DNA of 64,000 bases from Takifugu bimaculatus. Taxonomy: Eukaryota; Chordata; Actinopteri; Tetraodontiformes; Tetraodontidae. A program made the position numbers and the translations under genes. Shown one piece after another: positions 32,961-46,200 of this stretch (positions are counted from its first letter, which is position 1; each line of letters opens with the position of its first letter). The stretch covers positions 345,050 to 409,049 of the forward strand of contig CP034986.1 of NCBI GenBank assembly GCA_004026145.2. The letters are read 5' to 3'. The notes beneath the pieces were generated by a model. That model made no database searches, had not been told where the DNA came from, and worked only from the letters and a program-made list of their open reading frames with translations.

Positions 32961-35900
32961 TGAAAGAACGTGTCTCTCGGCACCTCCCTGGCATATTTTT
33001 AGACAACAATAGACCTCAAATGCTGCTAAAACAGTCTTGAAGTGACAGTTTTCTAATGAGGCTCTAAAATTAGCTTAGCAGCTCTGAGTCCACCCCAGAC
33101 CAGCGTCTGACCCGGTCGTCGGTGATGTCACCTACACCCGGTCGCCACGGCGGCGCACCGTCGCTCGCTGAAGAGCTGCAGCTTCCTGCGAGGACGCCCA
33201 GGAGCTCCTGGAGCCTCAAAATGGACGAGGACGAGGAGGAGAAGCTGCTCCACATTGTTCAGTTCCCGGGTCAGGAACCGTCTGGAACCACTCCGTCAGG
33301 AACCACTCCAGGTCAACCTGGAGAAATGGTCCAGGATGCGGGTCGGGAAGTGTGGGACGTCGTCCACAGGGAAGAGGTCTTTAAAAGGACAGGGGTGTCC
33401 CTTTCCTGTGGTGTTTGAACCCAGGGTCAGAGGTCACAGCTCTGCAGGTCAGGTTACCAGCTCCAGGTGGACGTCAGGACCGTCCCATCTTTCAGCTCAG
33501 CGCCGCTGTGTCCTGTGGACCCGACCCAAGCTGGGCCAGAGGATGATGATGATGATGACTCGGGGAACCTCCAGGAGCCTCGGGAATATAAATATAATAT
33601 AAAACAGCCCCTTCAGAACTTGCAGCCCTCGAACCTTCATGTTTGGTGTCCCCTTCCTTCCCCCTGCGGGAGGTCAAAGGGCGTCGCTGGCAGAAAGGTT
33701 TGAAATGAGTGAAAGTCCCCACGACCAACGCCCCCCCACCCCCCCACCCCCCCAGCAGGAGGGTCCAGAATGGCAGGAGAAGGCACCCGGGGTTGTCCTG
33801 GCCTGGGACCATCAAACCTTTCTAGCCTCTGATTTATCGTGATCCGCCCACAGAACACAGGAACATTTATGACGGTGGTGGGGGGGGTTGACCTGGGGGC
33901 TCTGATCTGCTGACCCTCGTCAGCCTTTGAGCCCGGGCGTGACTGCGGGCGTCACGTGTAGCTAGCGCTGCATAGCTCAGATAGCTGCCAGTTTGGCTGC
34001 GACCTTTGAGACGGCGGCGCCGCTCGTGGCCGCCGGCCAGGGAGCCGCCACTGGAGGCTGACGACACGGCCAGCTGGACCCGGCGGACCACGTGACTCCA
34101 GCAGAGGTGTGCGTTGGCGTCACGCTCCTGGAAGCCCCCGCAGCGGCGAAGGTGCGAGGGCGTCGCAAAGAACGCCGCCGGCGTCCAGCGCCGGAACGCT
34201 TTCCCTCTCCTGGACTCTTTTCCACATGGTCGCAATAAAGTTGGTCCCAAAGCGTTTTTATGAGCAGCTCCGCCTTCTGGAATTCTTCTCTTTATTGGTC
34301 GCACGCACGGGCCGTCGCAACCACGCCAACGGCTCCGAACCGCTGAGCCGCATCTTGATTCCGTTGGGAAGTCCGGACACTTTCACGCCAGGGTGTCACT
34401 GGGCCACATCTGTGGGATTCTGGGATCGTCCAGCACAAACATCTGGAGGAATTTCCTCTCCTGCTGTGATGACATCTGCTGACCTCAGACCCACACGTGT
34501 GTCATAGGCATGTCGCGTGTCTGGCAGCCTCCGGAGGCCCCTCCCACTCGCACGCGTTAGCGCGTTAGCATGCTAGAGTTGACTCACAGCTAGAAATTGT
34601 GTTTTTATGAGCCTTCTACTCATGAACGCTATTTTATTCCATTCATTCACACGTGCACGTTTAACAGGAGTAAACGCATGTGTCAGTGCGCTGAAACAGG
34701 AAGTGGAATTCTCGTTGCCAAGCCCAATTCCCAGTAATCTGACAGAACCGGTCTGACGGGGACAAAAAGAGCTCATTATTCTATTATTATATTCTATATT
34801 CATTATTATTATTCTAAATTCTTATCAGAATGTAAAGATCAGACCCTCCTGGAACTGAGCAGCGGATGGATCAGGAACCAGCCAGCAGAACCGGGTTCTG
34901 CTGAGGACAGTGGAGCCTTCACCTTGGGCGTTAGCATAGCTCTGAACAACAGCTTATGTCAGAGCGTTAGCATAGCTCGGAGCGTTAGCGCAGCTGTAAC
35001 TGGGAGCGTCTTAATAAAAGTGAATGTTTTTTGAGGCTTGAGGGCCCAACGGGGCCCGAACGCACCAGGAATCCAGCTGTTGCAGCATTAGGAGCGCTCT
35101 GGAATTCCAGACTGATGCAGATGTTCCCCAGAGGAGGGCGTGTCCTCTGATACAGCAACACTTTTGATTAAGGTTGGGAGAGGTTGGCGGCCTGATCCGA
35201 TCCACGTGCTCCAGCTCCTCAAACACCCCCTTTGTGTTGGTGGCGTGACAGGACGTGTTGCGGCTCCCGGAGGCGCACCTCGGCGCCGCGCACGTGTGGC
35301 GGCTGAATCCCGGGTGTTTAACGGCGCTCTCTGTCTCCTGCAGTGTTCCAGCAGCAGGCGGTCCGCGGGCCTCTGGAGCAGCAGAAGTCCAAGCAGGGAG
35401 GAGGCGGAGGAGGCATCTGCTGTCAGAACTGCGGGAAACCCTGCAAAGGCGAGGCGCTGAGGGTCCAGAACAAGCACTTCCACATCAAATGCTTCGTCTG
35501 CAAAGGTGAGAGGGGGGCCCGGGTGGGCGGGGCCAGCTCAGGCTCCTACCTGTGGCGGCGTGCGCGGAGCTCCGCCCAAGTCCTCAGGGAGGACGCGACT
35601 CTGTGTGGTCACAGGCTCCTGCCAGCGTGACGGCGTCTCCGGTTCTGACGCGACCGTCGCAGCTGCGTGAATGAAGCGTGCGTGTGCGGCGGGTCGGCGG
35701 GTCGGTTATTTGTGGCGCGGTGTCAGGTGGCCGTAACGCGAGCGCGTTCCCGACGTGCTTCTTCTGCTTTTATATATATGACAGCATTTTATTGGAGCCC
35801 AGACTCTGCGTCGGCCGGCCGTTGTTGTCAACACACTCTGGTTGCTAGGTGACAAGGGCGGGGGGGGGGGGAGAAGGGGGGGTCACAGCGCCTCTGATCT

Positions 35901-38900
35901 TCCTGAGCAGAAGACGTTCCTCCAGCTTCCTCATCGGTGTCTGGATGAACGACGTGATGCTGGCGTCCTGTCAGGAGAACCTTCCCGAGACCCGAGCGGG
36001 GGGAACGTGGCGTCCACGCGGGAACGTTCGGACGTGTCGCAGCCGTCAGGCCGCCGGTCAAAGCTCGTCTTCTTTATTTAGCACGAGATGAAGGTCACAT
36101 TCACAGCACAAAGGCCGTCTTTGTCCCCCTCTGCTCCTGCTGGAGCCCCTTCAGTTCGGAAGAACGTATTCAGGAAGTGATGTTGAGTGGCAACATCAGT
36201 GGTGGATGACCTTTGACCTCTGTGTGGCCCCTCCCACAATGGGTGGATTTCCGCTTGATCCGTGTGCAAACGGTCTGATTGTGCTGGAGTTGTGGACTGG
36301 CTGGACTCAGAAGGTCCGGGACAGAGTCCAGCAGGGAGGATGGAGGCAAGCCTGGACATCAAAGAGATCAAAGCGCTTCTGTCTGCTTCGGGAACGCGTT
36401 CTGCTGCTCTTGCAGAACGTTCTGTTTCCCTTCTGCGTGGTCCTTGGTGAGAATAACAGGAAGTACTGGTATCTTCCCATTGTTGTTGTCCATATCCACA
36501 TTGTGGAGACGCCCCCCACTCACCTCTGACCAACTGCACTCCATCAGCGTCTTGTTGGAACAGAACCAAGCCCCCCGAGTCCCGACTGGATCCCTGTATT
36601 AGTGTCAGTCACAAACATGGCTGTTAGCCTGCATGCTAAAGGTCTGCAGCCTGGAGGAGCCGCTAATGTTAGCTTCTGTAGACCGTGTAATAATGAAGGT
36701 ACTTCCTGACTGGTCACTAGAATTGTTGCCTTCGAAATTCTGTAAAACTATTATCGAGGTTTAAACACCGCTGGACTGATCTGGCCTGAGGGTAAAAACA
36801 AGGGTAAACAGGGGTAAAACAAGCAGAAAGCTCCAGCTAACCTCGACTGGCTGTGGGCTGGTGGGGAAATGAAGGTTTTTTAGCCATGTTCTGCCGTGCT
36901 AGCCTCTTGGCAGCGGTTAGCATTCAGGACTGTTTGGAATGTGCCACTGAGCCAGGATATTTGTTGAGCTGTCACGAACATGTTAACAGGACCAGTTGGA
37001 TAACTGTCGCTAGCATCATGTGATTACATTGTTAGCATCTGAGAACATTTGATTTATCGTGGTGGAAACCATAGCTGTCCTGACCAAACTGTAATCCCCC
37101 CAAGGACCATCCCATCATCTGGAAGCAGGTGGTCACACCCTGGTGATGAAAGTATTGATGTTACCGGTATGAGATATGGAACCACTCGTCTTTATTGGGC
37201 AGAAATGTCTATTCCCGCTTTCCAGATGTTGATTCCAAACTTCGACTCCTCCAAATTCCTGATCTCTGATATCAACACATGAAAGATTTGCAGTCGGGGA
37301 TTAATCGAAGGGCGCCGGGCTCTGTCCTTCTTCCTCCTCTAACGCTAACGCTAACGTCTTTTGATGATATTAGCGCTAACACGCAAATCTGGCTGCCTCT
37401 GCCCCAGCTGTTGTCCTGAGGTTTGCTATGTTTCTTCACTTCTACGGCAAAACGAGCCGTCAGACTCTTGGAATTGGATCGGTGCGTCTCGGCGAAGTCT
37501 CCTAGCGTCATTGTGAGCTCCACGGTTACATAACTTTAGCCTCCCTTCCAGGTTTGGACAGACGGTCCGGCCGTGCACCCTGTCAGCCGGGACAATAACG
37601 CTGAAGTCCTGCTGTTTGGACCGCTGTTGTTCTGGAGCAGATGGTTGTGATGTTCTCTGGAGGGTGTTGTCTATTTCTTGGAATCAAACGTTCCCAAAAG
37701 TGAGCTGGGAAACATTTGTAGCAGGAACATGGAGATTGTAGCACTCACATGTTCCTCCACTAGAATTCTGTTAAAAAAAAAAAAAAGAAGAAGTCTTCAG
37801 GAACAACCGGCCCACAGGTGGACACCCAGAGAAGCTGGTGTTAGCATGGACACCACAGTTGCTCCACCTTTCATGTTCTCCAGATGTTCTTTAGGTTTGT
37901 ACTTGGAAGGTCATGAAAATGAGGACGTGTGTGAGACCAGGCGACATGACCGCGGTCATTAAAATGAGCCCACCCGTAGCATCCGTAGCATCCAAGCTAC
38001 TGGTGCTGAGTAGGAGGTTCTGTAGAGCACGTGCTGCTCAAGGGCTTGACCCAGGCTGGACAGTAGCCCACATCCTCACGTGCTCACGTGTGGGGACGTG
38101 GAGCGTCCAGTGGTCTCCGTGTTGTTAGATTTGTTGGTTTTTTAGGTGTAACAGTCCAGAGTGTAGTCCTGGAGGGAGCTAGCATGCCTCCAGATGTTGG
38201 ACTGGTGTCCCAGACTAGAAAACCGAACCTCTTGAAGACATTTGTACCCTGCTGTTTGGACACAAACGTCTTTTCAGTCAGAAACGGTGACTTCCTGTCT
38301 CCCAAGACTTCAAGCTCGTATCTGCTTCATTTCTTCATCAGAGGAAGAAGAACATCTGGACCTTCAGAGGAGAGGAAGCGGATTAAACTGTCCGATCATT
38401 CCTGTTACGTAAGAGGATTCTGGGTGGATGAGATAAGCGATGGAGTGCGTTAGCTCAGCTAACCTTTGCTCCTTCTCCTGGAGTGGCCACCACATTTGAA
38501 ACCTACAGCGTTCTCACTCTCACGACAGGAACGTTGGAAGTTCTCTTTCGCCCTGATGAGATGTAACATTCTGAAATCGGGGCGACGTCCAGTGTGGTTC
38601 CGTTAGCCGTGATTTGTTAGCTTCACATTCGGCTCTTCCTGCAGGAGAGATGAGCCAGAGCTCCACTGCTGGATGAAGGCTCAGTCTGGAAGAACTCTCC
38701 GGAGAGGAACGTTTGCCGCTCCCCCTGCAGCATCTGCGTTGCGGAGATGTTCCAGATGTTCCAGCGTGACTTTAGAACCAAGCCAGAGCTGACGTAGACC
38801 CTCAGCTGCTCCACAGGCTAAAAGCGCTGTTTGTTAGCATGTTAGCATGTTGACCTGTCGGCTGAAGATGTGCTGGATGAGACCTCTCATTCCTGTCATC

Positions 38901-40156
38901 TCCTGACGGTTGTGAAGCGGAGCGTCCCCAGAGAACTACAATGTTCTTTCTGAGCCTGGAACATTGTTTCTGAGCCTGGAACGTTGTTTCTGAGCCCAGA
39001 ACGTTGTCTCTGAGCCCGGAACGTTGTTTCTGAGCCCGGAACGTTGTTTCTGAGCCCGGAACGTTGTCTCTGAGCCCAGAACGTTGTTTCTGAGCCCGGA
39101 ACGTTGTTTCTGAGCCCAGAACGTTGTCTCTGAGCCCGGAACGTTGTTTCTGAGCCCGGAACGTTGTCTCTGAGCCCGGAACGTTGTTTCTGAGCCCGGA
39201 ACGTTGTTTCTGAGCCCGGAACGTTGTCTCTGAGCCCAGAACGTTGTTTCTGAGCCCGGAACATTGTTTCTGAGCCCGGAACGTTGTTTCTGAGCCCGGA
39301 ACGTTGTCTCTGAGCCTGAAATGTTGTTTCTGAGCCCGGAACGTTGTCTCTGAGCCCGGAACGTTGTCTCTGAGCCTGAAATGTTGTTTCTGAGCCCGGA
39401 ACGTTGTCTCTGAGCCCGGAATGTTGTTTCTGAGCCCGGAACGTTGTCTCTGAGCCCGGAACGTTGCCTCTGAGCCCGGAAGGTTGTCTCTGAGCCTGGA
39501 ACATTGTCTCTGAGCCCGGAACGTTGTTTCTGAGCCTGGAACGTTGTCTCTGAGCCCGGAACGTTGTCTCTGAGCCGGAACGTTATCTGACTGTCCGCGT
39601 GTTTGCAGATGTGTGAAGCGGATGTCAGGAGGCAGCAGCAGCAGCTTCCTGACAAACATCGCTGCGGTTGTTTTATGAGCGCTGTAACGCGGCGGGAAGA
39701 CCCGGGAAACTCAGCAGACACGTTTTTACAAGCAGATAAACGAGCGGGAACGCTGTTCTTCCTGTAACAGACGAAAACTGCTTACAAATCTTCCTTTAAT
39801 GGTGTTTGTCCACATGTCAGGGGACGCTTTTCCTTTAACCCCTCATTTCGTTGGGATTCTACCAAACGGGGCTTCGATTATTGATCGGTGATCAGGAATG
39901 AGGGGATGAAGAACGTGAAGATGAAAATATTCCTCCTCTATCACGTGAACAACAGATGTTTATCTTTACCCCAGGAAACAGCCGTCTGTGAACTATTTCA
40001 CCCTGAAAGAATGGAGAGAACAAAGGCGGGGCGGAAAAATAGGGCCGGGGCCCCCCGAGGGTGGGGCAGGTGATGTCATGTGGTTTCCATGGTTACTGTA
40101 TGGAAGCATTGTGTGTTTATGTGAACTAATGGTAGAAGAGATCCTGCTGTGGATAA

Positions 40157-40215
<59 letters not shown>

Positions 40216-43200
40216 CACACACACACACTAACCATCACAACTAACCCTGATCTAAACCCGGTTCTAACCTCAACCTTAATACAAGGTCGTAGAAGAAGAC
40301 ACTCACACGCACACACACACACACACACACACTCACACACACACACACACTCCCGTCCTCCTCCTCCTGTGCAGACCCAATGACCTGCCCCTGACCTGGG
40401 CTTCACCTTCAGGCCGACATGTTCAAACATCTGCAGGAACAAACAGAAGAGATCGGTCTGAGGAGCCGTTCTGGTTCTGGTTCTGTTGTTTAGCACTGAG
40501 CACGTTGCTCGTTTTCATGTCATGGGTGACCGTCCCACACCATGAGGTCCTGTTCCTCCTGAGGACCTAGTGGGGGCTACAGCATTTTCCCAGTGTTCCC
40601 TCCATCCCTGTTGTCTGACCTCTCTCTCTCTCTCTCTGTGTCTCTATGTCTCTCTGCCAGTTTGTGGATGTGAGCTGGCCCATGGAGGCTTCTTCGTGCG
40701 TCAGGGTGAGTACATCTGCACTCTGGACTACCAGGGCTTGTATGGGACTCGCTGCTTCAGCTGCCAGGACTTCATCGAGGGGGAGGTGGTCTCGGCCCTG
40801 GGGAAGACCTACCACCCCCGCTGCTTCGTCTGTTCCTCCTGCAAGTACGTAGCAGCATCCTGATCCTTCCTTTATCCTAAAGTCTTGTTCCATATGTTCC
40901 CTCTCAGTCAGGAGGGAGAAGAAAGGTGCTCACAATCCACCAAAGCAGTTTTCTAATCTGCGCGTGTGTGATTTAAATAATCACGTGAGAGCGTTGCTAT
41001 AGAAACTGTGTCAGAGGTGACACTTATCCGGTGTCAGAATGCTAAACTTGTCCTCTGGGGCATCCGTTCTGTGACACCCTCACATGTTGAACTATAGAAA
41101 ACACACACGTGTTCCAGCCTTGGACCAGCTCCATCACCTGTCTCTGAACATGTGAAAGCTTCAACTGAGTGTGTGTGTGTGTGTGTGCGTGCGTGTGTGT
41201 GTGCATGCACTCCAGGCCTGGAAAGGTAATGGCAGCCTGGAAGTGTGTGGTCAGTCCGTGGTGCTGCTCTGAAGACTGCTGTTGAGTGACTGAGGCTGTG
41301 GGCGGGGCCTGTGTGACCACGGGGCCCGTGTGACCACGTGCACGTTCATGTGGTGATCCCGACATTGGAGCTGAGACCGTCTGCCGTTTGTGCGGAGATC
41401 ATACAAATGCAACGTTTGGCATCTTCGGACGGAGCGGCACGAAGAGGAAGGTGGCGCTGTAGGCGTCACGGGATCAGCTGATCCGCTCTTGACGTCATGC
41501 CTGTGTGGATTGTTGATCTCTTCCCTTTAGTTGTCCGTCCTCACGTCCTGCCTTCCGCTTCTGAAGCAGTTGAACTTTGTCGCCCTCTAGTGGAGGCCGC
41601 ATTGATGATCTGGCAGGAGTCACAGAGCTCAATACGAGGCTAAAAGTGCAGCCAGGTGATCGATTTGTAACCAGAAACCACCCTCAGCACTTCAGGCAGT
41701 CAGAAATTAAGTCTGACCTCAGGATCAACTCCATCAAATCATCAGTGTGAATAAATCAGGAGCTGCTCAGAAGGTTGCTAACACTGGCTGGGACCCAAAG
41801 TAGCCAGAAACAGAACATCAGCACACAAACCTGCTATAGTCAGCATTTAATCGTTTCAATTTCAGGTTACGTTCGACCTTTTTGATGGGACCAACAGGAC
41901 TGTTTACCTGGTTCAGTTTGGTTTTTGGTAGTAATTAGAATCTATGTCTCTTTACACAGTCGTCCTCAGGAAATAAAGCTCTTGAGGACTGACTGTGTCA
42001 CAGCAGCTGATGGTGAGGCTTTAACAGAAGCCATGAGGTCAAACGTCCAGGCTGTGAGGTCATGTGTCCAGGCTGTGAGGTCAAATGTCCAGGCTGTGAG
42101 GTCAAACGTCCAGGCTGTGAGGTCAAACGTCCAGGCTGTGAGGTCACATGTCCAGGCTGTGAGGTCACATGTCCAGGCTGTGAGGTCATGTGTCCAGGCT
42201 ATGAGGTCAAACGTCCAGGCTGTGAGGTCACGTGTCCAGGCTGTGAGGTCACATGTCCAGGCTGTGAGGTCACATGTCCAGGCTGTGAGGTCATGTGTCC
42301 AGGCTATGAGGTCAAACGTCCAGGCTGTGAGGTCATGTGTCAAGGCTGTGAGGTCACATGTCCAGGCTGTGAGGTCACATGTCCAGGCTGCAGGACATCG
42401 CTGCTGAGGAATGTTTCGCCCTGTGACAGAATCTCACACCGTCATTCAAACTTTAATCATCTTTTTGTTCGTCCCTGCTAGAGAATAATGAGGCCTGTTT
42501 TAATATTATCATTGTAAATGGTCTCACCTCTGACCTGTGACGGCGACTTGAACATGGAGTGGAAGTGAAGGTACCACACTGGTTCAGGGCCTTCTTGGGA
42601 AGCACTCAACCTTTTTACAAACGACACAGCTGTTTATTCCTGTTTGTATGTTTAAGACCTAAAGTGAGTGAAGTGAACAAACACCCTCCCACAATGGACC
42701 CCTCCCACTGCGGATCCCTCCCACTGTGGACCCCTCCCACAATGGACCCCTCCCACTGTGGACCCCTCCCACTGTGGACCCCTCCCATTATGGACCCCTC
42801 CCACTGTGGACTCCTCCCACTGTGGACCCCTCCCACTGCGGACCCCTCCCACAGTGGACCCCTCCCATTGTGGGCCCCTCCCACTGCAGACCCCTCCCAC
42901 AGACAGGTCATGGCTCAGATGCTTGATGATCTCAACCTTTGTCTCTTGCAGACAACCGTTTCCGGCTGGCGACCGAGTGACGTTCAACGGGAAGGAGTGC
43001 GTCTGCCAGAATTGCACCCAGCCGCTCCCGGCCAACAGCCCGGCGCCCATCCAGGCCGTGCACAGTCAGTACTTTGAGTCTTCTGGCCAAACGCGTCCTC
43101 CTCTCGGTTTGCGTGAGCAGATTTGTGTCCTCAGACTGCTGCGGCTGCGGGAAGGAGTTCAAGAACGAGCAGTCTCTGGTGGCCCTGGACAAGCACTGGC

Positions 43201-46200
43201 ACCTGGGCTGCTTCAAGTGTCGGGTCTGCAACAAGGTGCTCAATGCCGAGTACATCAGCAAGTAGGTGCCAGCATTCCGTGCGCACTCCCTCAGCATGAA
43301 AATGGATCACATGATCAACGTCAGGCAACACTGACCCTCAGAACTCCACTTGGGTTTTAGCTCAGTGCTCATTAACGCCGCGTCTCGCGCTGTTTTCCCC
43401 TCGCAGAGATGGAGTTCCGTACTGTGAATCGGACTACCACGCCATGTTTGGCATCCAGTGCGAGAGCTGTCAGAAGTACATCACTGGGAAGGTCCTGGAG
43501 GTAACGCTACAGCTAGCACCTACTGCTGACACGGTGAACTAGCTGTTCCCGCCATGTCACCAACCAGGAACATCAGTTCAACTCGTCCCTGTTGTTACTG
43601 TCATAAGATGTTTTTGTCGTCACAGAAAAGAGGCTAATTGTGACGTCTGAGCACTGCGGGGTTTCTCTCTCGTTGATCTTTGCCAATAGAGTTTGCTAAA
43701 CCTTCGTTTTCCATCCGTTTTTCTTTCTGTGTTGGTCCGATTTCCGACTGAACACTGACCACCTCGCCAGGATGTTGTCCCTGGAGGAGGCTTTTTCTTT
43801 AACAATGTAGTTTCATTGTTTCAATAAAGCCCTGATGTTTGATATGGAGTAGACACTCAACACACAGCATGACCATGAAAAGATGGACGGATGATAGCTG
43901 AGAGCTTCTCCAGAAAGGCCTAACACCCAAATGTTCTCGTACTGGTGTGGGTTCTTCACCTTTTAGATACATTGTAGACACTGTAGAAGCCTTTCAGAGC
44001 TGTTGAATTCCTGCTGCGGTGACGCTTGAAGCAGATTTCCTCACGTCCTTGTCGGGTCGAAGATTAAAGCTTTTTGATGAAGGCTCCGGTTTTTTGACTT
44101 ATCCTCTTAAAAGTTGTCTCCTGGCTGTCCTCCTGACGTTCCTGTAACTCTGTCGTCTCTCCCAGGCTGGGGAGAAGCACTACCACCCCACGTGTGCCCG
44201 CTGTGCCCGCTGTGAGCAGATGTTTGCAGAAGGAGAGGAAATGTACCTTCAAGGTAAAGGGTTTCACTTTCCTTCTCGTTAGATCTTCCACTCTTCTGTT
44301 TGGGAATTATCATCGGAAATGGGTTCTGTGACGAGTACCTGAGGACAGAAGGAAATCTGACATCTGAGAGAACATCCAGAGACTGTCCAGGATCTCCTGT
44401 TCTGTTCTTTTAGTCCAGGCAAGATTCCTCTCAAACGTTCCCTCAGCGTTCTGCTCTGTGTCCTCAGGATCGTCCATCTGGCATCCTCCATGCAGACAAG
44501 CAGCCAAGCTGGAGGAGAAGAGTAAGGTACGTAAGATACAGGTGCTCTCATAGAACTTACAGCCACGTTGCTTTTTAGGAAATGGAGGGGCAAAGAGCCC
44601 CTGAATTCCAGCTCATCCCAAAGTATCCCCAGGTAATCCCAGGATAATCCCTTATGGGGTTAAATTGAGGGGGAAAAGTGTTTCTTCTGTGTGTAGATGA
44701 GATCCAAACCATTTCCCTCATAGATGTGGTCTTCTCCAGGCTGCTCAGACCACGTTCTCTGAGCAGTGGTTGAGTCTGAGCTGACCCTCCTGCTGGACTT
44801 TGGTTCCTGTGGTTGTGCGTTGCGATAACCGCGTTAACTAGAAGCATCGGTAGCACCTTCAGATGTGTTCAGGTGGACCTGCAGCTGTTCGGGTTTTCTC
44901 GCTTTTTACCCATCATCTGTCATTGTCATCCCTCACCATAACCAATCTCCTCCCTAGAAGCAGGTCCGGATACAGCTCAGTGACATCCCAGAGCAACAGG
45001 TCGGTGCTCCGCTGCATCCCCCCCCCCCATAACCACCTGCTGCATGGGTTGAAACTGTTCTGATGTTTGACTAAGAAGCCACACCCAGACGGAGAGCTAT
45101 GATGGATGTATCTGCAGCGCACTCAGGAACAAAGATCAGTCCTCAGAGGTCCACATGAGAACGTGGCCAAAACTCCATCTTGTTCCCCCGGCAGCTGCTG
45201 TTGTTGACGGTGAAAGAGCAGGAAGTGGGCTGTGGCCACTAGATGCTGGCAGACTTTAGGATGTCCTGTATGTTCTGACATCTCCTCAGCCTTCTCCCAG
45301 TTCCCCAGGAGGACAGAGACTGGTGCATGTTGTGTTCAGGGTTCAGACCATTTAGTCAGTCCTTAGTCAGCTGAAGGTTCACGTTTGGATTTGTGGATAT
45401 TCTGACTTTCTTCTCTGCAGATCTTCTCAAGTTCAGGTGGATGATGTTTGAGTCTGGTTGAAGGTTCTTTTTGTGGGTCTTTAGTCCAGCCTGGACTTTG
45501 ATCAGTATCCCTGTCCCAGCTCCTGAACGCCACGAGAGGAGCCTGGCTTCATCCCAACACGATGCTTAGAATGAGGTCTCAGTCTTGGTTCCATCAGAGC
45601 AGCTTTCAGCTTCTGTGTGGACATAAACTCAGATTGGAGGAGCTGCGCTGATGGTTGACCTTCGGGAATTTTGCTGCATACAGGATCAGGACCTCAGTCA
45701 GGGTGAATGCCAGGTTCTAGGGTTCTCTCTTTTTCACTGACAGACGGCTGTGGACTAAAATCAATGTGTAGGAACGTCTCAAAGATGATCAAGAGAAGTA
45801 GAAGGTCCCAGAGCTGAGGTCCCATCTCAGAGTAAAGAGTGTGAATACTGCTGATGAGAGAGAGAACTATTGATGGAGATGAGATGAAGACCATCATGTC
45901 CAGGGTTCAAAGCTGAAGTCAGAGGAGGCTGTTGATCACTGGATGGTTGTTTGTTCAGAACTAATCCTTCATGAGTGTGTTCTCAGTGTGTGCGATACTA
46001 AAACTCTGCTGTGAGTTCTTGAGGAGAAACCTGTGAATTCCTTTCACGTGGAGCATGAGTATGGATGCACAGCGCGTGAGGCAGCTGTGCGTCACCGGTA
46101 AAAGCATCTACTGGCTCGTTTCAGGCGACCCGGACTTCATCTGAGAGCATCACTTCAGTCCCGGCCTCCAGCGCCTCGGGCTCCCCCAGCAGAGTCATCT

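Larger units (their letters stand above)
27422..35343 (+). other. ablim2 intron 1 region
   Basis: About 7.9 kb holding alternative exon B. Other content: (CTT)n at 27,822-27,841, (CA)n at 29,118-29,181, GT/CTGTGT repeats at 29,972-30,036, (GT)n at 32,023-32,073 with a downstream GTGAGGAC/GGTTAAG dispersed repeat, (GT)n at 32,891-32,959, and a small possible exon at 33,221. No other gene recognised. Confidence 0.6.

Noticed and set aside
38802..39721. Minus-strand frames of 202-285 codons (LRDNVPGSETTFRAQ repeats)
   Set aside because: Translation of the 20-bp minisatellite inside an ablim2 intron, three overlapping frames at once.
41925..42481. Frames of 125-160 codons (VRSNVQA repeats)
   Set aside because: Translation of a 21-bp minisatellite inside ablim2 intron 3.
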